Source: Deltaproteobacteria bacterium IMCC39146
Lineage (GTDB): Bacteria > Desulfobacterota > Desulfuromonadia > Desulfuromonadales > BM103
DNA length: 64,000 nucleotides
Direction of reading: 5' to 3'
Assembly (NCBI GenBank): GCA_030005635.1
Contig: JARUHP010000002.1
Coordinates: forward strand, 62,001 to 126,000
The notes under the pieces were generated by a model. It saw nothing but the letters and a program-made list of their open reading frames with translations, had not been told where the DNA came from and did not search any database. Position numbers and translations under genes: made by a program. Below are positions 39,110 to 47,826 of this stretch, piece after piece. How positions within the stretch are numbered: position 1 is the stretch's first letter; every line of letters starts with the position of its first letter.

Positions 39110-39886
39110 ATGCTGAAATATGACGAACGGGGCCAGGGACTTCCTGTGGTGCTGCTCCACGGTTTTCCGCTCTGCCGGCAGATGTGGGTGCCGCAAATGA
39201 CTGCTCTGGCTGCTGCCGGATACCGGGTGATCTGCCCCGATTTACCCGGCTTCGGCGAGAGTCCTTCCTTGGCAGGGCATGCCAGCATGTCGAACTATGC
39301 TGATACAATCATCGGCCTGCTCGATGAACTCACTATCGACCAGGCCGTGATTGGAGGCATGTCGATGGGGGGCTACGTACTCCTGGATCTCGTTGAACGT
39401 TATCCTCAACGTTTGCTGGGCGCGATGTTCCTGGTCACGCGGGCGGCGGCAGACGATGCCGCAGGTAAACAAAAACGCACGATGATGGCGGAACAGGTCG
39501 AGGGTGGCAATCTCCTGACGATTCCGGAAACTTTTGTACCGGTTCTCTTTGCCGAAGAAACCGTCCGGGAAAATCCCCAGTTAATTTCTAAGGTTCGACA
39601 ATGGGTGGAATCTTCTCCTGCCTCAGGACTTATCGAGGGGCTTTTGGCTATGCGCGAGCGTGATGATGCCGTGGATAAGTTGCCTGCCTTTGCTCTGCCT
39701 GCCCTGGTGGTTGGTGCCGAACAGGACCTGGCCGTGCCCCTTGAGCACTCTCGGCTGCTTGCAGAAGGCTTGCCTAACGCCAAGTTGAAAATTATTCCCG
39801 GGGCAGGGCACATGGCAAACCTTGAACAGCCGGAGTTGTTTAACGCGGCATTGCTCGATTTCCTTGCTAGCAGCCTGTCGGACTAA
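39110..39886 (+). CDS. Alpha/beta-hydrolase
   Basis: A 258-residue cytosolic enzyme. VVLLHGFPLCRQMW forms the oxyanion loop, PDLPGFGESP follows, and GGMSMGGYVLLDL holds the nucleophile serine (GxSxGG). The acid is likely in VVGAEQDLAVP and the histidine in GAGHMANLEQPE. The last codons and TAA lie in the end of a 160-bp MITE; without the insert the protein would end LDFLASLP three residues after the same point. The activity should be unaffected. Substrate unknown. Confidence 0.88.
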   Translation: MLKYDERGQGLPVVLLHGFPLCRQMWVPQMTALAAAGYRVICPDLPGFGESPSLAGHASMSNYADTIIGLLDELTIDQAVIGGMSMGGYVLLDLVERYPQRLLGAMFLVTRAAADDAAGKQKRTMMAEQVEGGNLLTIPETFVPVLFAEETVRENPQLISKVRQWVESSPASGLIEGLLAMRERDDAVDKLPAFALPALVVGAEQDLAVPLEHSRLLAEGLPNAKLKIIPGAGHMANLEQPELFNAALLDFLASSLSD

Positions 39887-40030
39887 CCATGAACTGGCTG
39901 CAAATCCGCCTGTTTGGCCCATATTTCAGCTCCTTTTCGACCAATAGCTACGGCTATTACTCTCAAATGAGCCAAAATCTGTTCTCAAACGGTCAAATTT
40001 TCGCTTCAGCCCAGATAGTCCGACAGGCTG
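39871..40030. mobile_element. 160-bp MITE-like element, copy 3
   Basis: The ends CAGCCTGTCGGACTA and TAGTCCGACAGGCTG are perfectly inverted, and the flanking CTAG (39867-39870 and 40031-40034) is duplicated. It is nearly identical to the reverse complement of 3773-3932, exactly the same length. It lies in the 3' end of the hydrolase gene and provides its stop. Confidence 0.88.
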
Positions 40031-40114
40031 CTAGCCTGCCTTGATTAGTCCTTTCTTGCACCTCCTCGCTACATTCTTCGCCAAAGCTGTTGCTTTTTTG
40101 TTATTATTCCAGCC

Positions 40115-41359
40115 ATGCAATGGCTTCTCCTTACACTCTACCTGCTGGTCCTCGCCTGCCGCCTCTGGCTGCGTCATCTGAATCTGCATCAGCTGGAAGC
40201 ACATGGTCACGAGGTCCCTGCTGGTTTTGAAGCAACTGTTGACCGGGAGCTGCTTGTCAAGACCTCGGCTTATACCCTGGCGACCAGTCGCGTCGGCTTG
40301 ATCGAATCGTTGTTCTCGAGCCTGTTACTGCTCCTCTTTCTGTTTGCTGGCTTGTTGGAATGGTACGATGACTTGATTCTCAGTATGACAGCTTCCTTTG
40401 TTGGCCAGGGTTGCCTGTTTGTCCTCGGCCTTCTCTTGGCGCAAACGCTGCTCGATATTCCGTTCAGTCTTTATCGCACTTTCGTGATTGAAGAACGCTT
40501 TCAGTTTAATACCTCGACTCCAAAGCTGTGGCTCACGGACCTGCTCAAGTCTTTAGCCATCGGTATGGTTCTTATCTCATTACTCACCGCAGGTTCCCTG
40601 GCCCTCGTGCAAGCCAGCCCGAATCTGTGGTGGTTGTGGGTTTGGGAACTCTTTGCCTGCATCACCTTGCTTCTGATGTATCTCTCTCCGGTTTTGATCG
40701 AACCACTCTTTTTCAAGTTTCAGCCATTACAAGATCAAGCGCTGGCCGAACGGGTCAAGGACGTTATGAAGCAGGCCGGATTGCAGGTTGAGCGAGTCCA
40801 ACAGGTCGATGCTTCGCGGCGGAGCAAGCACTCAAACGCCTACTTCACCGGTATCGGTCGGGTTAAACGCATCGTCCTCTTTGATACTCTTCTGGAACAG
40901 ATGTCCGATGATGAAATCCTCGGTGTTCTTGCCCATGAAGCAGGGCACTGGAAGCTCGGACATATCTGGAAACGCCTGTTGAGCATGGAGTTGGTTTCCC
41001 TTGTTGTCTGCTGGCTGTTCTGGCTGGTGCTGTCCTGGGATGGTTTGGCTGGCTGGTTTGGTCTTGCTGAGCTTTCTTTTCTCGCCGAGGTTCTGCTGGT
41101 TGGCTTTCTGGCCAGCCTGGTGAGTTTTCCTTTGACGCCAATCTCCAGCTTGAGATCGAGACGTCACGAATGGCAAGCAGATCAGTTTGCACGTAATCTG
41201 ACCGGTGAACCCGAGTCTTTGGCCAGTGCCCTGGTGAAGCTCTGTAAGGAGAATCTGAGCAACCTGCATCCTCATCCCTTTTACGCCTGGTTCTATTACT
41301 CTCATCCGCCCGTTGTTGAGCGGATTGCCAGACTGACAGATACAAAGGGCCCTCTCTAA
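40115..41359 (+). CDS. M48-family membrane metalloprotease, Ste24/CAAX prenyl protease type
   Basis: 414 residues with six or so membrane segments. VLAHEAGHWKLGHIWK is the HExGH zinc motif, and RRHEWQADQFARNL supplies the glutamate ligand and the EWQAD motif of Ste24-type enzymes. The N-terminal half (LDIPFSLYRTFVIEERFQFN) also matches Ste24. ATG 40115 follows the MITE by 80 bases. Predicted role: membrane protein quality control or processing. The MFS gene begins five bases after its stop. Confidence 0.92.
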   Translation: MQWLLLTLYLLVLACRLWLRHLNLHQLEAHGHEVPAGFEATVDRELLVKTSAYTLATSRVGLIESLFSSLLLLLFLFAGLLEWYDDLILSMTASFVGQGCLFVLGLLLAQTLLDIPFSLYRTFVIEERFQFNTSTPKLWLTDLLKSLAIGMVLISLLTAGSLALVQASPNLWWLWVWELFACITLLLMYLSPVLIEPLFFKFQPLQDQALAERVKDVMKQAGLQVERVQQVDASRRSKHSNAYFTGIGRVKRIVLFDTLLEQMSDDEILGVLAHEAGHWKLGHIWKRLLSMELVSLVVCWLFWLVLSWDGLAGWFGLAELSFLAEVLLVGFLASLVSFPLTPISSLRSRRHEWQADQFARNLTGEPESLASALVKLCKENLSNLHPHPFYAWFYYSHPPVVERIARLTDTKGPL

Positions 41360-41364
41360 GCGCT

Positions 41365-42522
41365 ATGGCTGCCATTCTCTTTACCACTATTCTCGCTCTT
41401 TCCGCCCTTTACGTGCCACAGCCATTATTGCCTGTCCTTTCCGCTGAGTTTGGCGTTAGTCGAGAGACCGCGGCGCTCCTGACGACGATTGCATTCATCC
41501 CTTTAAGCCTGGCCCCTCTTTTTTATGGTGCCTTGCTGGAATCGGTTTCAGCGCGAAAGATGTTGCGCTGGGCGGTTCTGCTTCTGGCCATAACCGAGGG
41601 CTTGATGTTCCTGGTTCAACCTTTCGCCTGGTTGATGGCTTTGCGGCTGGTACAGGGACTCCTGATTCCGGCAATGCTGACGTCCTTGATGACCTACGTC
41701 TCGCAAGTGTCTGCGAAAAGCGACATGGCGCGGGCGATGTCCTGGTATATCGCTGCAACGATCATGGGCGGTTTTGCCGGTCGTGCAATCTCCGGCCTGA
41801 TTGCGAGCCTGTTTCATTGGCGGTTCAGCTTTCTGCTGCTCGGTGTCGGCCTGTTGGTCGCCTGGGTCTGGCTCGGTCGCATTGCCGATACTGACGCGGT
41901 TAAATTGGCACGACCAAGCCTGAAAGCTATTGGCGGGATTCTTTCTGACCCTGTCGTACGTACCACTTACGCCATGGTCTTTTGTTTCTTTCTGGTCTTT
42001 GCTGCCATGATGAATTTCCTGCCTTTCCGTTTGACGGAGTTGAGTAGTAACGCCGATGAATTTCGTATTGGCCTGGCTTATTCCGGCTACCTGATGGGGA
42101 TAGCTGCCTCTCTAAATGCTGTGCGCATTCATCGTCTCAGTGGTGGCCCCGAGAGGGTTATGGTTGGTGCTCTTGCCTTTTTTATAATCGCTTTACTGGT
42201 GATGCTGGTACCCCAGGTCTGGGCTCTGGTCGGTGGTATGTTTATTCTTTGTGGTGCGTGCTTTCTGACTCACGCAACGGCAACCGGTTGCCTGAATCGA
42301 CATCTTACACAGTCCAAAGGTGTGATTAATGGCCTGTATGTCGCCTTTTATTACGGCGGCGGCGCCATCGGCTCTTACCTCCCCGGTTATGTGTATCGAG
42401 ACTTCGGCTGGAATGGTTTTATCCTTTTGCTGTGTTCGGTTCTCTTGATTGCTTTGTTTCTTGCTGTTCACCTGTCACGTTTGACTCTTCTGTCCTCAAC
42501 TCATGATGTCTCCGCATGGTGA
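41365..42522 (+). CDS. Major facilitator superfamily transporter
   Basis: 385 residues, twelve predicted helices. LSALYVPQPLLPVLSAEFGV is the first helix pair; MLRWAVLLLAITEGLMFLV and the central basic loop fit MFS. The conserved inter-helix motif is weak (LLESVSARKMLRW). GLYVAFYYGGGAIGSYLPGY is helix 10-11. It resembles drug/sugar exporters of the YnfM group. It follows the protease gene by five bases, with no separate promoter visible, so they are probably co-transcribed. Substrate unknown. Confidence 0.88.
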   Translation: MAAILFTTILALSALYVPQPLLPVLSAEFGVSRETAALLTTIAFIPLSLAPLFYGALLESVSARKMLRWAVLLLAITEGLMFLVQPFAWLMALRLVQGLLIPAMLTSLMTYVSQVSAKSDMARAMSWYIAATIMGGFAGRAISGLIASLFHWRFSFLLLGVGLLVAWVWLGRIADTDAVKLARPSLKAIGGILSDPVVRTTYAMVFCFFLVFAAMMNFLPFRLTELSSNADEFRIGLAYSGYLMGIAASLNAVRIHRLSGGPERVMVGALAFFIIALLVMLVPQVWALVGGMFILCGACFLTHATATGCLNRHLTQSKGVINGLYVAFYYGGGAIGSYLPGYVYRDFGWNGFILLLCSVLLIALFLAVHLSRLTLLSSTHDVSAW

Positions 42523-42644
42523 CCTGATTTGAGTTAAAGCAGGCTGTTAATCTCATGGTTTGTGTTGACACTGAGCAAACCCATGGTTATTTTATTGCTT
42601 CGTTTGTTAAATTCATCCAAAACTATTCCAAGAGAGGGTTGTGT

Positions 42645-43361
42645 ATGTATTTCAGATTATTTGTTCTCATGTTTGTTCTGCTGTTTGCCGTAGGTTGTTC
42701 TGCCGAAGAGGCCAAAGTTGCACCCGAATTGAAACTGGAGACACCGAAGGATCGTATCAGTTACACCATCGGCGTGAATATTGGTCAGGACTTCAAGGGC
42801 CAGGAAATCGACGTTGATACCGATATTCTACTGATGGGCCTTAAGGAGAGTCTCGAAGGTAAGGAACTCAAACTGACCGACGAAGAGATGGTCGCCGAGA
42901 TCCAGGCCTTCCAACAAAAAATGCAAGCCAAGATGGCTGCCGAGATGGAGGCCTCTGCAGGGGAAAATCAGGCGGCTGGCGAAGCTTTCCTTGCTGAGAA
43001 CGCAAACAAGGAAGGTGTCGTGGTGACCGAGAGTGGTTTGCAGTACAAAGTCCTTGAAGCCGGTGAAGGTGACTCTCCAGGCGTGGCGGATGTAGCAACA
43101 GTGCATTATAAAGGCACACTGATCGACGGAACTCAGTTTGACAGCTCTTACGATCGTGGCCAGCCAGCGACCTTCCCGGTGGGTGGCGTCATTGCTGGTT
43201 GGACCGAGGCTCTGCAGCTCATGCAGCCTGGTGCAAAGTGGCAGCTGTTTATCCCTTCTGCTCTTGCCTATGGTGAGCGTGGTGCCGGTCAGGACATCGG
43301 GCCCAACGCGGCTCTGCTTTTTGAAGTGGAATTGATCAGCGTGGAAAAAGGGAGCAACTGA
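42645..43361 (+). CDS. FKBP-type peptidyl-prolyl isomerase, Mip/FkpA-like lipoprotein
   Basis: 238 residues from the ATG at 42645 (GAGAGGG upstream). Signal MYFRLFVLMFVLLFAVGC is a lipoprotein leader. The dimerising helical N-domain (DRISYTIGVNIGQDFKGQEI) and long helix (AEIQAFQQKMQAKMAAEME) are followed by an FKBP domain with VHYKGTLIDGTQFDSSYDRG, FPVGGVIAGWTEAL, and LAYGERGAGQDIGPNAALLF. Periplasmic folding helper anchored in a membrane. Overlaps the next FKBP gene by one base. Confidence 0.93.
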   Translation: MYFRLFVLMFVLLFAVGCSAEEAKVAPELKLETPKDRISYTIGVNIGQDFKGQEIDVDTDILLMGLKESLEGKELKLTDEEMVAEIQAFQQKMQAKMAAEMEASAGENQAAGEAFLAENANKEGVVVTESGLQYKVLEAGEGDSPGVADVATVHYKGTLIDGTQFDSSYDRGQPATFPVGGVIAGWTEALQLMQPGAKWQLFIPSALAYGERGAGQDIGPNAALLFEVELISVEKGSN

Positions 43362-43804
43362 TGTCTGCCCCGAATGAACGCGCTGTTGCAGCAGGCGACC
43401 AGATCAAGGTCAATTATGTTGGTCGCTTTGATAACGGTGAGGTCTTCGACTCTTCTGAAGGGCGTGAACCTCTTGAGTTTACGGTCGGAGGTGAGCAGGT
43501 TATCGCTGGGTTCGATCGGGCTGTTGTCGGTTTGAAACCGGGAGAGAGCTGCAAGGTTGTGGTGGCTCCGGCAGATGGCTACGGTGAACATGTCCCCGAG
43601 ATGGTCGTTACAATTGAGCGCCAGCAGATTCCTGATAACGACAAGCTGATGCTGGGCAGTATGCTTGAGGTTAGTATGGAAGATGGCCAATCATTGGAAG
43701 TGCAGGTTGTCGAGCTCTCCGACGAAGCGGTCGTACTTGATGGTAATCACCCTCTGGCGGGTAAAGAGTTGCACTTCGAGATAGAATTCCTCGTTTTTGT
43801 CTGA
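43361..43804 (+). CDS. SlyD-like FKBP peptidyl-prolyl isomerase
   Basis: 147 residues, no signal peptide, so cytosolic. IKVNYVGRFDNGEVFDSSEG, LEFTVGGEQVIAGFDRAVVG, then the insert-in-flap domain (GYGEHVPEMVVTIERQQIP, GQSLEVQVVELSDEAVVLDG) and NHPLAGKELHFEIEFL. The histidine-rich tail of E. coli SlyD is absent. It overlaps the upstream FKBP gene (TGATG), so a periplasmic and a cytosolic isomerase are made together. A terminator follows. Confidence 0.92.
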   Translation: MSAPNERAVAAGDQIKVNYVGRFDNGEVFDSSEGREPLEFTVGGEQVIAGFDRAVVGLKPGESCKVVVAPADGYGEHVPEMVVTIERQQIPDNDKLMLGSMLEVSMEDGQSLEVQVVELSDEAVVLDGNHPLAGKELHFEIEFLVFV

Positions 43805-43822
43805 ATGTCCGGCTGAATGACA

Positions 43823-43852
43823 GGGGCCGTCACTTTGTGGCGGCCTTTTTTC
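43823..43852 (+). terminator. Terminator of the FKBP operon
   Basis: GGCCGTCAC, short loop, GTGGCGGCC, then six T. Confidence 0.88.
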
Positions 43853-44011
43853 GTGGCCGTGAATGTGTGGAGGCTCTCTCCCCGTGGCTCCTTGCCGTTT
43901 TCTCTGGACTTCGACTGCTTTCGGCTCTATGCGTTTATGGCTTGAAGCTGGCGGCACGAACTCTGCAAGTCGTTAGATCATAACTATTTTCTAGCCCAGG
44001 GAGTTTGAACG

Positions 44012-44725
44012 ATGCCCACTAAAAAGATAGTCCTCTCCAATGACTCTTTCCTGCTGACGATTCTGCGTAACTCTTTTTTTCAACGAGAAGGCTTTGGTAT
44101 GGTTCTGGTGCAGGATGGCCAGACCGGCTTTCAGGCGATTGAAGCCGAAGAGCCCACCCTCGCACTTTTTGATCTTCTGCATCTTGGTGAGCAGGCTTTG
44201 GAGTGTTGCCGGGCCGTTAAACGTGACCCATTGCTTGCGGTAACACCGGTCTTGCTTCTGCTTCCGGAAGACGCCGAGGAAGATCTTGCTGATGATTGCT
44301 GGGCTGCCGGCTGTGACGCGGTTATCCATCGCCCTTTAGCGCCAGAACGTTTCCTTGATGCTGCGTGTGGATTGCTCGGCATTTCGAGGCGGTTGGCTCG
44401 ACGCTTTCCGGTCAGCTTTCCGTTGTCTTTTCTCGACAGCAAACAGAAAAAGCACCTCGGTAGTTGTGTTAATCTCAACCTCGGGGGCATGTTCCTGGAG
44501 ACAGAAGCTCTCTTTCCTGTTGGTACGGAGCTGGCCGTGGAATTTGTTCTGCCCGGGTTTCAGGCGGCTTTGCATATCTCTGTGCGGGTTGCGTGGGTCA
44601 ATCATCCGGAGTGGCGCAAAAAGAACTCCATGCCCTGTGGTGTCGGTTTGGAATTCGTAAGCGTTAGTCCGACATTTGTGGCTGCCTTGCAGGAATTTCT
44701 TGAGAGTGTCAAAATCGACGGCTGA
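44012..44725 (+). CDS. Receiver-like domain fused to PilZ domain
   Basis: 237 residues. The N-half is a CheY-like fold (IVLSNDSFLLTILRNSFFQR, LALFDLLHLGEQAL, TPVLLLLPEDAEEDLAD) with Asp54 as possible phosphoacceptor. The usual acidic pair near residue 10 is reduced to one Asp. The C-half has RRLARRFPVSFPLSF, with the RxxxR c-di-GMP motif, and VNLNLGGMFLETEAL, where the usual DxSxxG serine is Asn. This architecture couples c-di-GMP to motility or surface behaviour. Monocistronic by layout. Confidence 0.8.
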   Translation: MPTKKIVLSNDSFLLTILRNSFFQREGFGMVLVQDGQTGFQAIEAEEPTLALFDLLHLGEQALECCRAVKRDPLLAVTPVLLLLPEDAEEDLADDCWAAGCDAVIHRPLAPERFLDAACGLLGISRRLARRFPVSFPLSFLDSKQKKHLGSCVNLNLGGMFLETEALFPVGTELAVEFVLPGFQAALHISVRVAWVNHPEWRKKNSMPCGVGLEFVSVSPTFVAALQEFLESVKIDG

Positions 44726-44738
44726 ACTTTTCTTACTC

Positions 44739-45719
44739 TTATTCTTTTACGATCGAATCCGGGTTCAACTCTGTTCCGCAATATTTGCAGTGGATAGCAT
44801 CGTAGCTGTGTTTCTCTCCGCCGCAGGCAGGGCAGGCTTGAGTTGAAACCTTACCTGTGATCGGTGCGACAAGTTCCGCTGTGACAATCCCCGTCGGTAC
44901 CGCAATCACTCCGTATCCCATGATCATGATAACGCTGGCAACCGCCCGCCCGAGGGGCGACTGCGGCGACAGGTCGCCGTAACCTACCGTCGTCAAGGTG
45001 GTGATCGCCCAGTAGCAGGAAACGCCGATCGAGGTGAAGCCGCCTTCGTCGCCTTCGATGATGTACATCAGCGAGCCGAAGATCAGGACAAGGGTCAGTA
45101 TGGCAAACAGGAAAACCGATATTTTGCGAGCACTTGCGCGCATTGCTTTGAGAAGAATTTCAGCTTCGTTGAGGTACTGGGCAAGCTTCAGAATTCTAAA
45201 AATCCTCAACAACCGCAGCACTCTGATCACCATCAGGTATTGTGAGCCGGGGAGCAACAGACTGATGTATGTGGGTAAAACTGCAACAAGGTCGACGATT
45301 CCGTAAAAGCTGCGGATGTACTTCCGCGGTTGCCCGAGGGAGATGATCCTTAAGACATACTCAATACTGAAAAGAATGGTAAAAACCCATTCAATAATAT
45401 AGAGCGCCCGACCATGTTCATCGTGGATCTCGGCAACGCTGTCAAACATGACGGCTATGATACTTAAGATGATGGCGAGGATCAGGGCGACGTCGAAGTA
45501 CTTGCCGCCCGGGGTGTCGGCTTCGAAGATAACCTCATGCAGCAGCAGTCGCCAACTTGCCGGTTGCTGCTCGCCTTTAGGCTGGGGTTTTTGAAATCGG
45601 TTTGACGGGACGGTCGCGTTCAAGCAGGGATCTCCGTGGGTAAGATATTCCGACATATTGCCAGTTGCAGGTCGAACGGTCAATAACTCCATCCCTTGGT
45701 CGTTGCTTGGGTTGGCCAT
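44739..45719 (-). CDS. Voltage-gated-type potassium channel with C-terminal zinc ribbon
   Basis: 326 residues as drawn. Six membrane segments: S4 is VIRVLRLLRIFRILKLAQYL with an arginine every third position, and the pore is ITTLTTVGYGDLSP (selectivity filter TVGYGD). The C-terminus carries CPACGGEKH and CKYCGTEL, a four-cysteine zinc ribbon unusual in such channels. The start at 45719 places the binding site inside a terminator hairpin (45726-45754). A start at the ATG at 45692 or 45656 is therefore possible, losing only non-conserved residues. Confidence 0.88.
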   Translation of the reverse strand: MANPSNDQGMELLTVRPATGNMSEYLTHGDPCLNATVPSNRFQKPQPKGEQQPASWRLLLHEVIFEADTPGGKYFDVALILAIILSIIAVMFDSVAEIHDEHGRALYIIEWVFTILFSIEYVLRIISLGQPRKYIRSFYGIVDLVAVLPTYISLLLPGSQYLMVIRVLRLLRIFRILKLAQYLNEAEILLKAMRASARKISVFLFAILTLVLIFGSLMYIIEGDEGGFTSIGVSCYWAITTLTTVGYGDLSPQSPLGRAVASVIMIMGYGVIAVPTGIVTAELVAPITGKVSTQACPACGGEKHSYDAIHCKYCGTELNPDSIVKE

Positions 45720-45725
45720 TAAACA

Positions 45726-45755
45726 AAAGGCCCTCGCTGACGAGGGCCTTTATTA
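45726..45755 (-). terminator. Terminator of the desulfoferrodoxin-rubrerythrin operon
   Basis: On the minus strand AAAGGCCCTCG, four-base loop, CGAGGGCCTTT runs into TTGTTT. It lies six bases after the dfx stop and overlaps the upstream region of the channel gene. Confidence 0.85.
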
Positions 45756-45760
45756 AGCCG

Positions 45761-46141
45761 TTACTTCTTTGCTGCCCAGAGACCATGCAGATTGCAGTAT
45801 TCTCGAGCGGTTACCTGCTGAGCAATGACCGGGAAGGTCGCTTCGGGGGCCTCTCCTGGATTCAGGTTCTGGCGGTAAACCTTGCCGTCAGCGATCAGCT
45901 CGATCCACTCGATGGAGTGCTCATCCAGCATGGGGTGTGCAACGCTGCCAACCTTTACGGTAATGCTGTCTGCCGTAATTTCGATGACAGGCACATGCTT
46001 CTCTTGCGCTGCATCTGTGGTGTTCTCAGTAAGGTGTACCATCTTCTGATTGCAGCAGGACAGGGCGCCTGGGCCACCGTGCACGAGTTCAACAATGTTG
46101 CCACACATTTCACACTTGTAGACTTCATTCATTTGAGGCAT
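45761..46141 (-). CDS. dfx: Desulfoferrodoxin (two-iron superoxide reductase)
   Basis: 126 residues. The N-terminal desulforedoxin domain has [13 protein letters not shown] and [11 protein letters not shown], giving the four-cysteine iron centre I. The superoxide-reductase domain has [26 protein letters not shown] and CNLHGLW, providing the four histidines and one cysteine of centre II. It reduces superoxide to peroxide in the cytosol, using rubredoxin-type donors. The rubrerythrin gene precedes it by 18 bases, so the peroxide product is removed by the partner. Confidence 0.96.
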   Translation of the reverse strand: MPQMNEVYKCEMCGNIVELVHGGPGALSCCNQKMVHLTENTTDAAQEKHVPVIEITADSITVKVGSVAHPMLDEHSIEWIELIADGKVYRQNLNPGEAPEATFPVIAQQVTAREYCNLHGLWAAKK

Positions 46142-46159
46142 TTTCTTTCTCCTTGTTGG

Positions 46160-46732
46160 TTAGTAGTTGGTCGGGGTTATTTCGAAGTGGGCCTGTGCAT
46201 GGTTGCAGGCAGGGCATAGGTCGGGAGCTGAGGTCCCTTCGTGTTGATATCCACAATTACGGCAGTTCCATGTGGTTAGCTGTTTGCGATCGAAGACCTG
46301 TTTGTCTCTGATGTTGTTGAGTAACTTCAGGTAGCGTGCTTCGTGGTATTTCTCGGCAACAGCGATCGACATGAAGACCTCTGCTATCTCCGCAAAACCT
46401 TCTTCGCGAGCTGTTGCTGCAAATTCCGGGTACATGATTGTGTGCTCGTAGTTCTCTCCGCCTGCTGCTTCTTCGAGGTTCTCGGCCGTTGTGCCGACGA
46501 CCCCGGCAGGAAACGTCGCATTGATTTCAACTTCGCCGCCTTCAAGCATCTTGAAAAGACGCTTGGCATGTTCGCGCTCCTGGTTTGCGGTCTCTTCAAA
46601 GATTGCCGAGATCTGGATAAACCCTTCCTTCTTGGCTTGAGCAGAGAAATAGGTGTAGCGGTTTCGTGCCTGGCTTTCACCACAGAAGGCCGTCAGTATG
46701 TTTTTTTCAGTTTGGGAGCCTTTCAGGGACAT
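46160..46732 (-). CDS. rbr: Rubrerythrin
   Basis: 190 residues. The diiron ferritin-like domain is marked by [48 protein letters not shown], and [14 protein letters not shown]; these hold the E/ExxH ligands. The rubredoxin domain follows with [12 protein letters not shown] and [17 protein letters not shown] is well placed before the ATG. A promoter is visible upstream (46815-46842). Reduces hydrogen peroxide to water in anaerobes. First gene of the rbr-dfx operon. Confidence 0.97.
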   Translation of the reverse strand: MSLKGSQTEKNILTAFCGESQARNRYTYFSAQAKKEGFIQISAIFEETANQEREHAKRLFKMLEGGEVEINATFPAGVVGTTAENLEEAAGGENYEHTIMYPEFAATAREEGFAEIAEVFMSIAVAEKYHEARYLKLLNNIRDKQVFDRKQLTTWNCRNCGYQHEGTSAPDLCPACNHAQAHFEITPTNY

Positions 46733-46814
46733 GACATCCTCCTTACGTTGAACGAGCTTAACCCGATTAATAAAAAGAATTCAGATGTTGGGTGAGAACT
46801 GTTGCCGAGTCGCG

Positions 46815-46842
46815 ATTATAGCATAATGTAGACGACCTGCAA
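46815..46842 (-). promoter_or_regulatory. Promoter of the rbr-dfx operon
   Basis: On the minus strand TTGCAG, 16 bases, TATAAT, about 80 bases before the rubrerythrin start. Good -10 box, moderate -35. Confidence 0.6.
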
Positions 46843-47055
46843 TTTGTGACTGATTTAGTCTTTTAGCCATGTGTTTTTAACTAGATAGCCTTACGACTTT
46901 TTTGGGAGCTTTGCGTCTTTGGCTGATGGTGTATCTAAGGTGCGACAGGTTCATAATTTAATAATTTTAAGGACCTATAACAAAAACAAATGCAAGGTAA
47001 ACTCAAGCTGCTTATTAACGCAGGCGCTAAGAAAACAACTAATGTCAAAGCAATT

Positions 47056-47300
47056 TAACCGGGATGAAGGGGATGAAGGGGATGTAAGTCTTCAAACAAA
47101 AGTCAGTCCAATAATTTAACGCAGAGACTCGGAGACGCTGAGAAGATTGACCAAGGTGTCCGGCCTTTTACCCTCAAAGCTTTTTGCTCTGCGTCCTCTG
47201 CGTCTCCGCGTTAAAATTTCTTTTGGGTAATAGACCCGAAAAAAAAGACCAAAGCTTTGCCTGATTTTACCCTGTCCCCTTAATCCCCTTCATTCCTGTG
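47056..47300. repeat. Nested inverted repeats, CGCAGAG type inside GGATGAAGGGG arms
   Basis: Outer arms: AACCGGGATGAAGGGGATGA at 47058 and CCCCTTAATCCCCTTCATTC near 47277. Inner arms: TTTAACGCAGAGACTCGGAG and CTCTGCGTCTCCGCGTTAAA at 47115-47215. It is the largest part of the otherwise gene-free 46.8-47.4 kb stretch. Confidence 0.7.
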
Positions 47301-47393
47301 AATAAGGTCTTCTTGATTGTACAGATTTTTATAGATTCTGATCGCGGCTAAAAGTAGATTCCGAATGTATTGACAATAAACTTACAGGCTGTT

Positions 47394-47421
47394 GCTACCT
47401 CGTAGCTTGCTGCGAGGTAGC
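47394..47421. repeat. Hairpin before the cytochrome c7 terminator
   Basis: GCTACCTCG, ten-base loop, CGAGGTAGC, followed by TCATTGTTTTT. It could act as a plus-strand terminator for unknown transcripts. Confidence 0.4.
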
Positions 47422-47468
47422 TCATTGTTTTTGGGTGTTATGGAACTCTTGTTTTATAGCAAGACACA

Positions 47469-47505
47469 CAAAAGCCCCCCGTACTGGGAGGCTTTTGTGT
47501 TTTGC
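47469..47505 (-). terminator. Terminator after cytochrome c7
   Basis: On the minus strand AAAAGCCTCCC, short loop, GGGGGGCTTTTGTGTG. Imperfect but strong stem, 15 bases past the stop. Confidence 0.7.
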
Positions 47506-47517
47506 TTTGGGTGGGAA

Positions 47518-47784
47518 CTATTTCTTGTGGCAATCGTTACACTTGGTAGGGCCGCTTTCTTTTTTGTGGCAACCTTTACAAGAGTCACCGTGGGCAGCCT
47601 TCTTGTCGATCTCGATTTTGGCAGGAGTGCCTTCGTGGCAGGCAGTACATTCCATCTTCTCGCCGTGAGTTTTGTGGTCAAAGGTGACAGTCCCTTTTTT
47701 GTTCTCATAGGTGACCATGTCAGCAGCATAAACTGCGGTGAAAGCGAACGCGACCAGCATGATGGCAATAGTCAGTTTTTTCAT
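47518..47784 (-). CDS. ppcA: Triheme periplasmic cytochrome c7 (PpcA type)
   Basis: 88 residues: signal MKKLTIAIMLVAFAFTAVYA and a 68-residue mature protein beginning ADMVTYENKKGTVTFDHKTH. Three haem sites, CTACH, CKGCH and CNDCH, with axial histidines in FDHKTHGE and KKAAHGD. Lysine-rich, as in all c7 proteins. It is close in sequence to the Desulfuromonas acetoxidans c7. It shuttles electrons across the periplasm to metal-reducing or extracellular acceptors. AAGGAGAG precedes the ATG; a promoter is at 47827-47855. Confidence 0.96.
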   Translation of the reverse strand: MKKLTIAIMLVAFAFTAVYAADMVTYENKKGTVTFDHKTHGEKMECTACHEGTPAKIEIDKKAAHGDSCKGCHKKESGPTKCNDCHKK

Positions 47785-47826
47785 GTCTCTCTCCTTGTGG
47801 TTAGATTAATAAAATAAGTTTGTGTT

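Noticed and set aside
45665-46795. Plus-strand frames of 184 and 150 codons
   Set aside because: They are antisense to desulfoferrodoxin and rubrerythrin, whose motifs are unmistakable.
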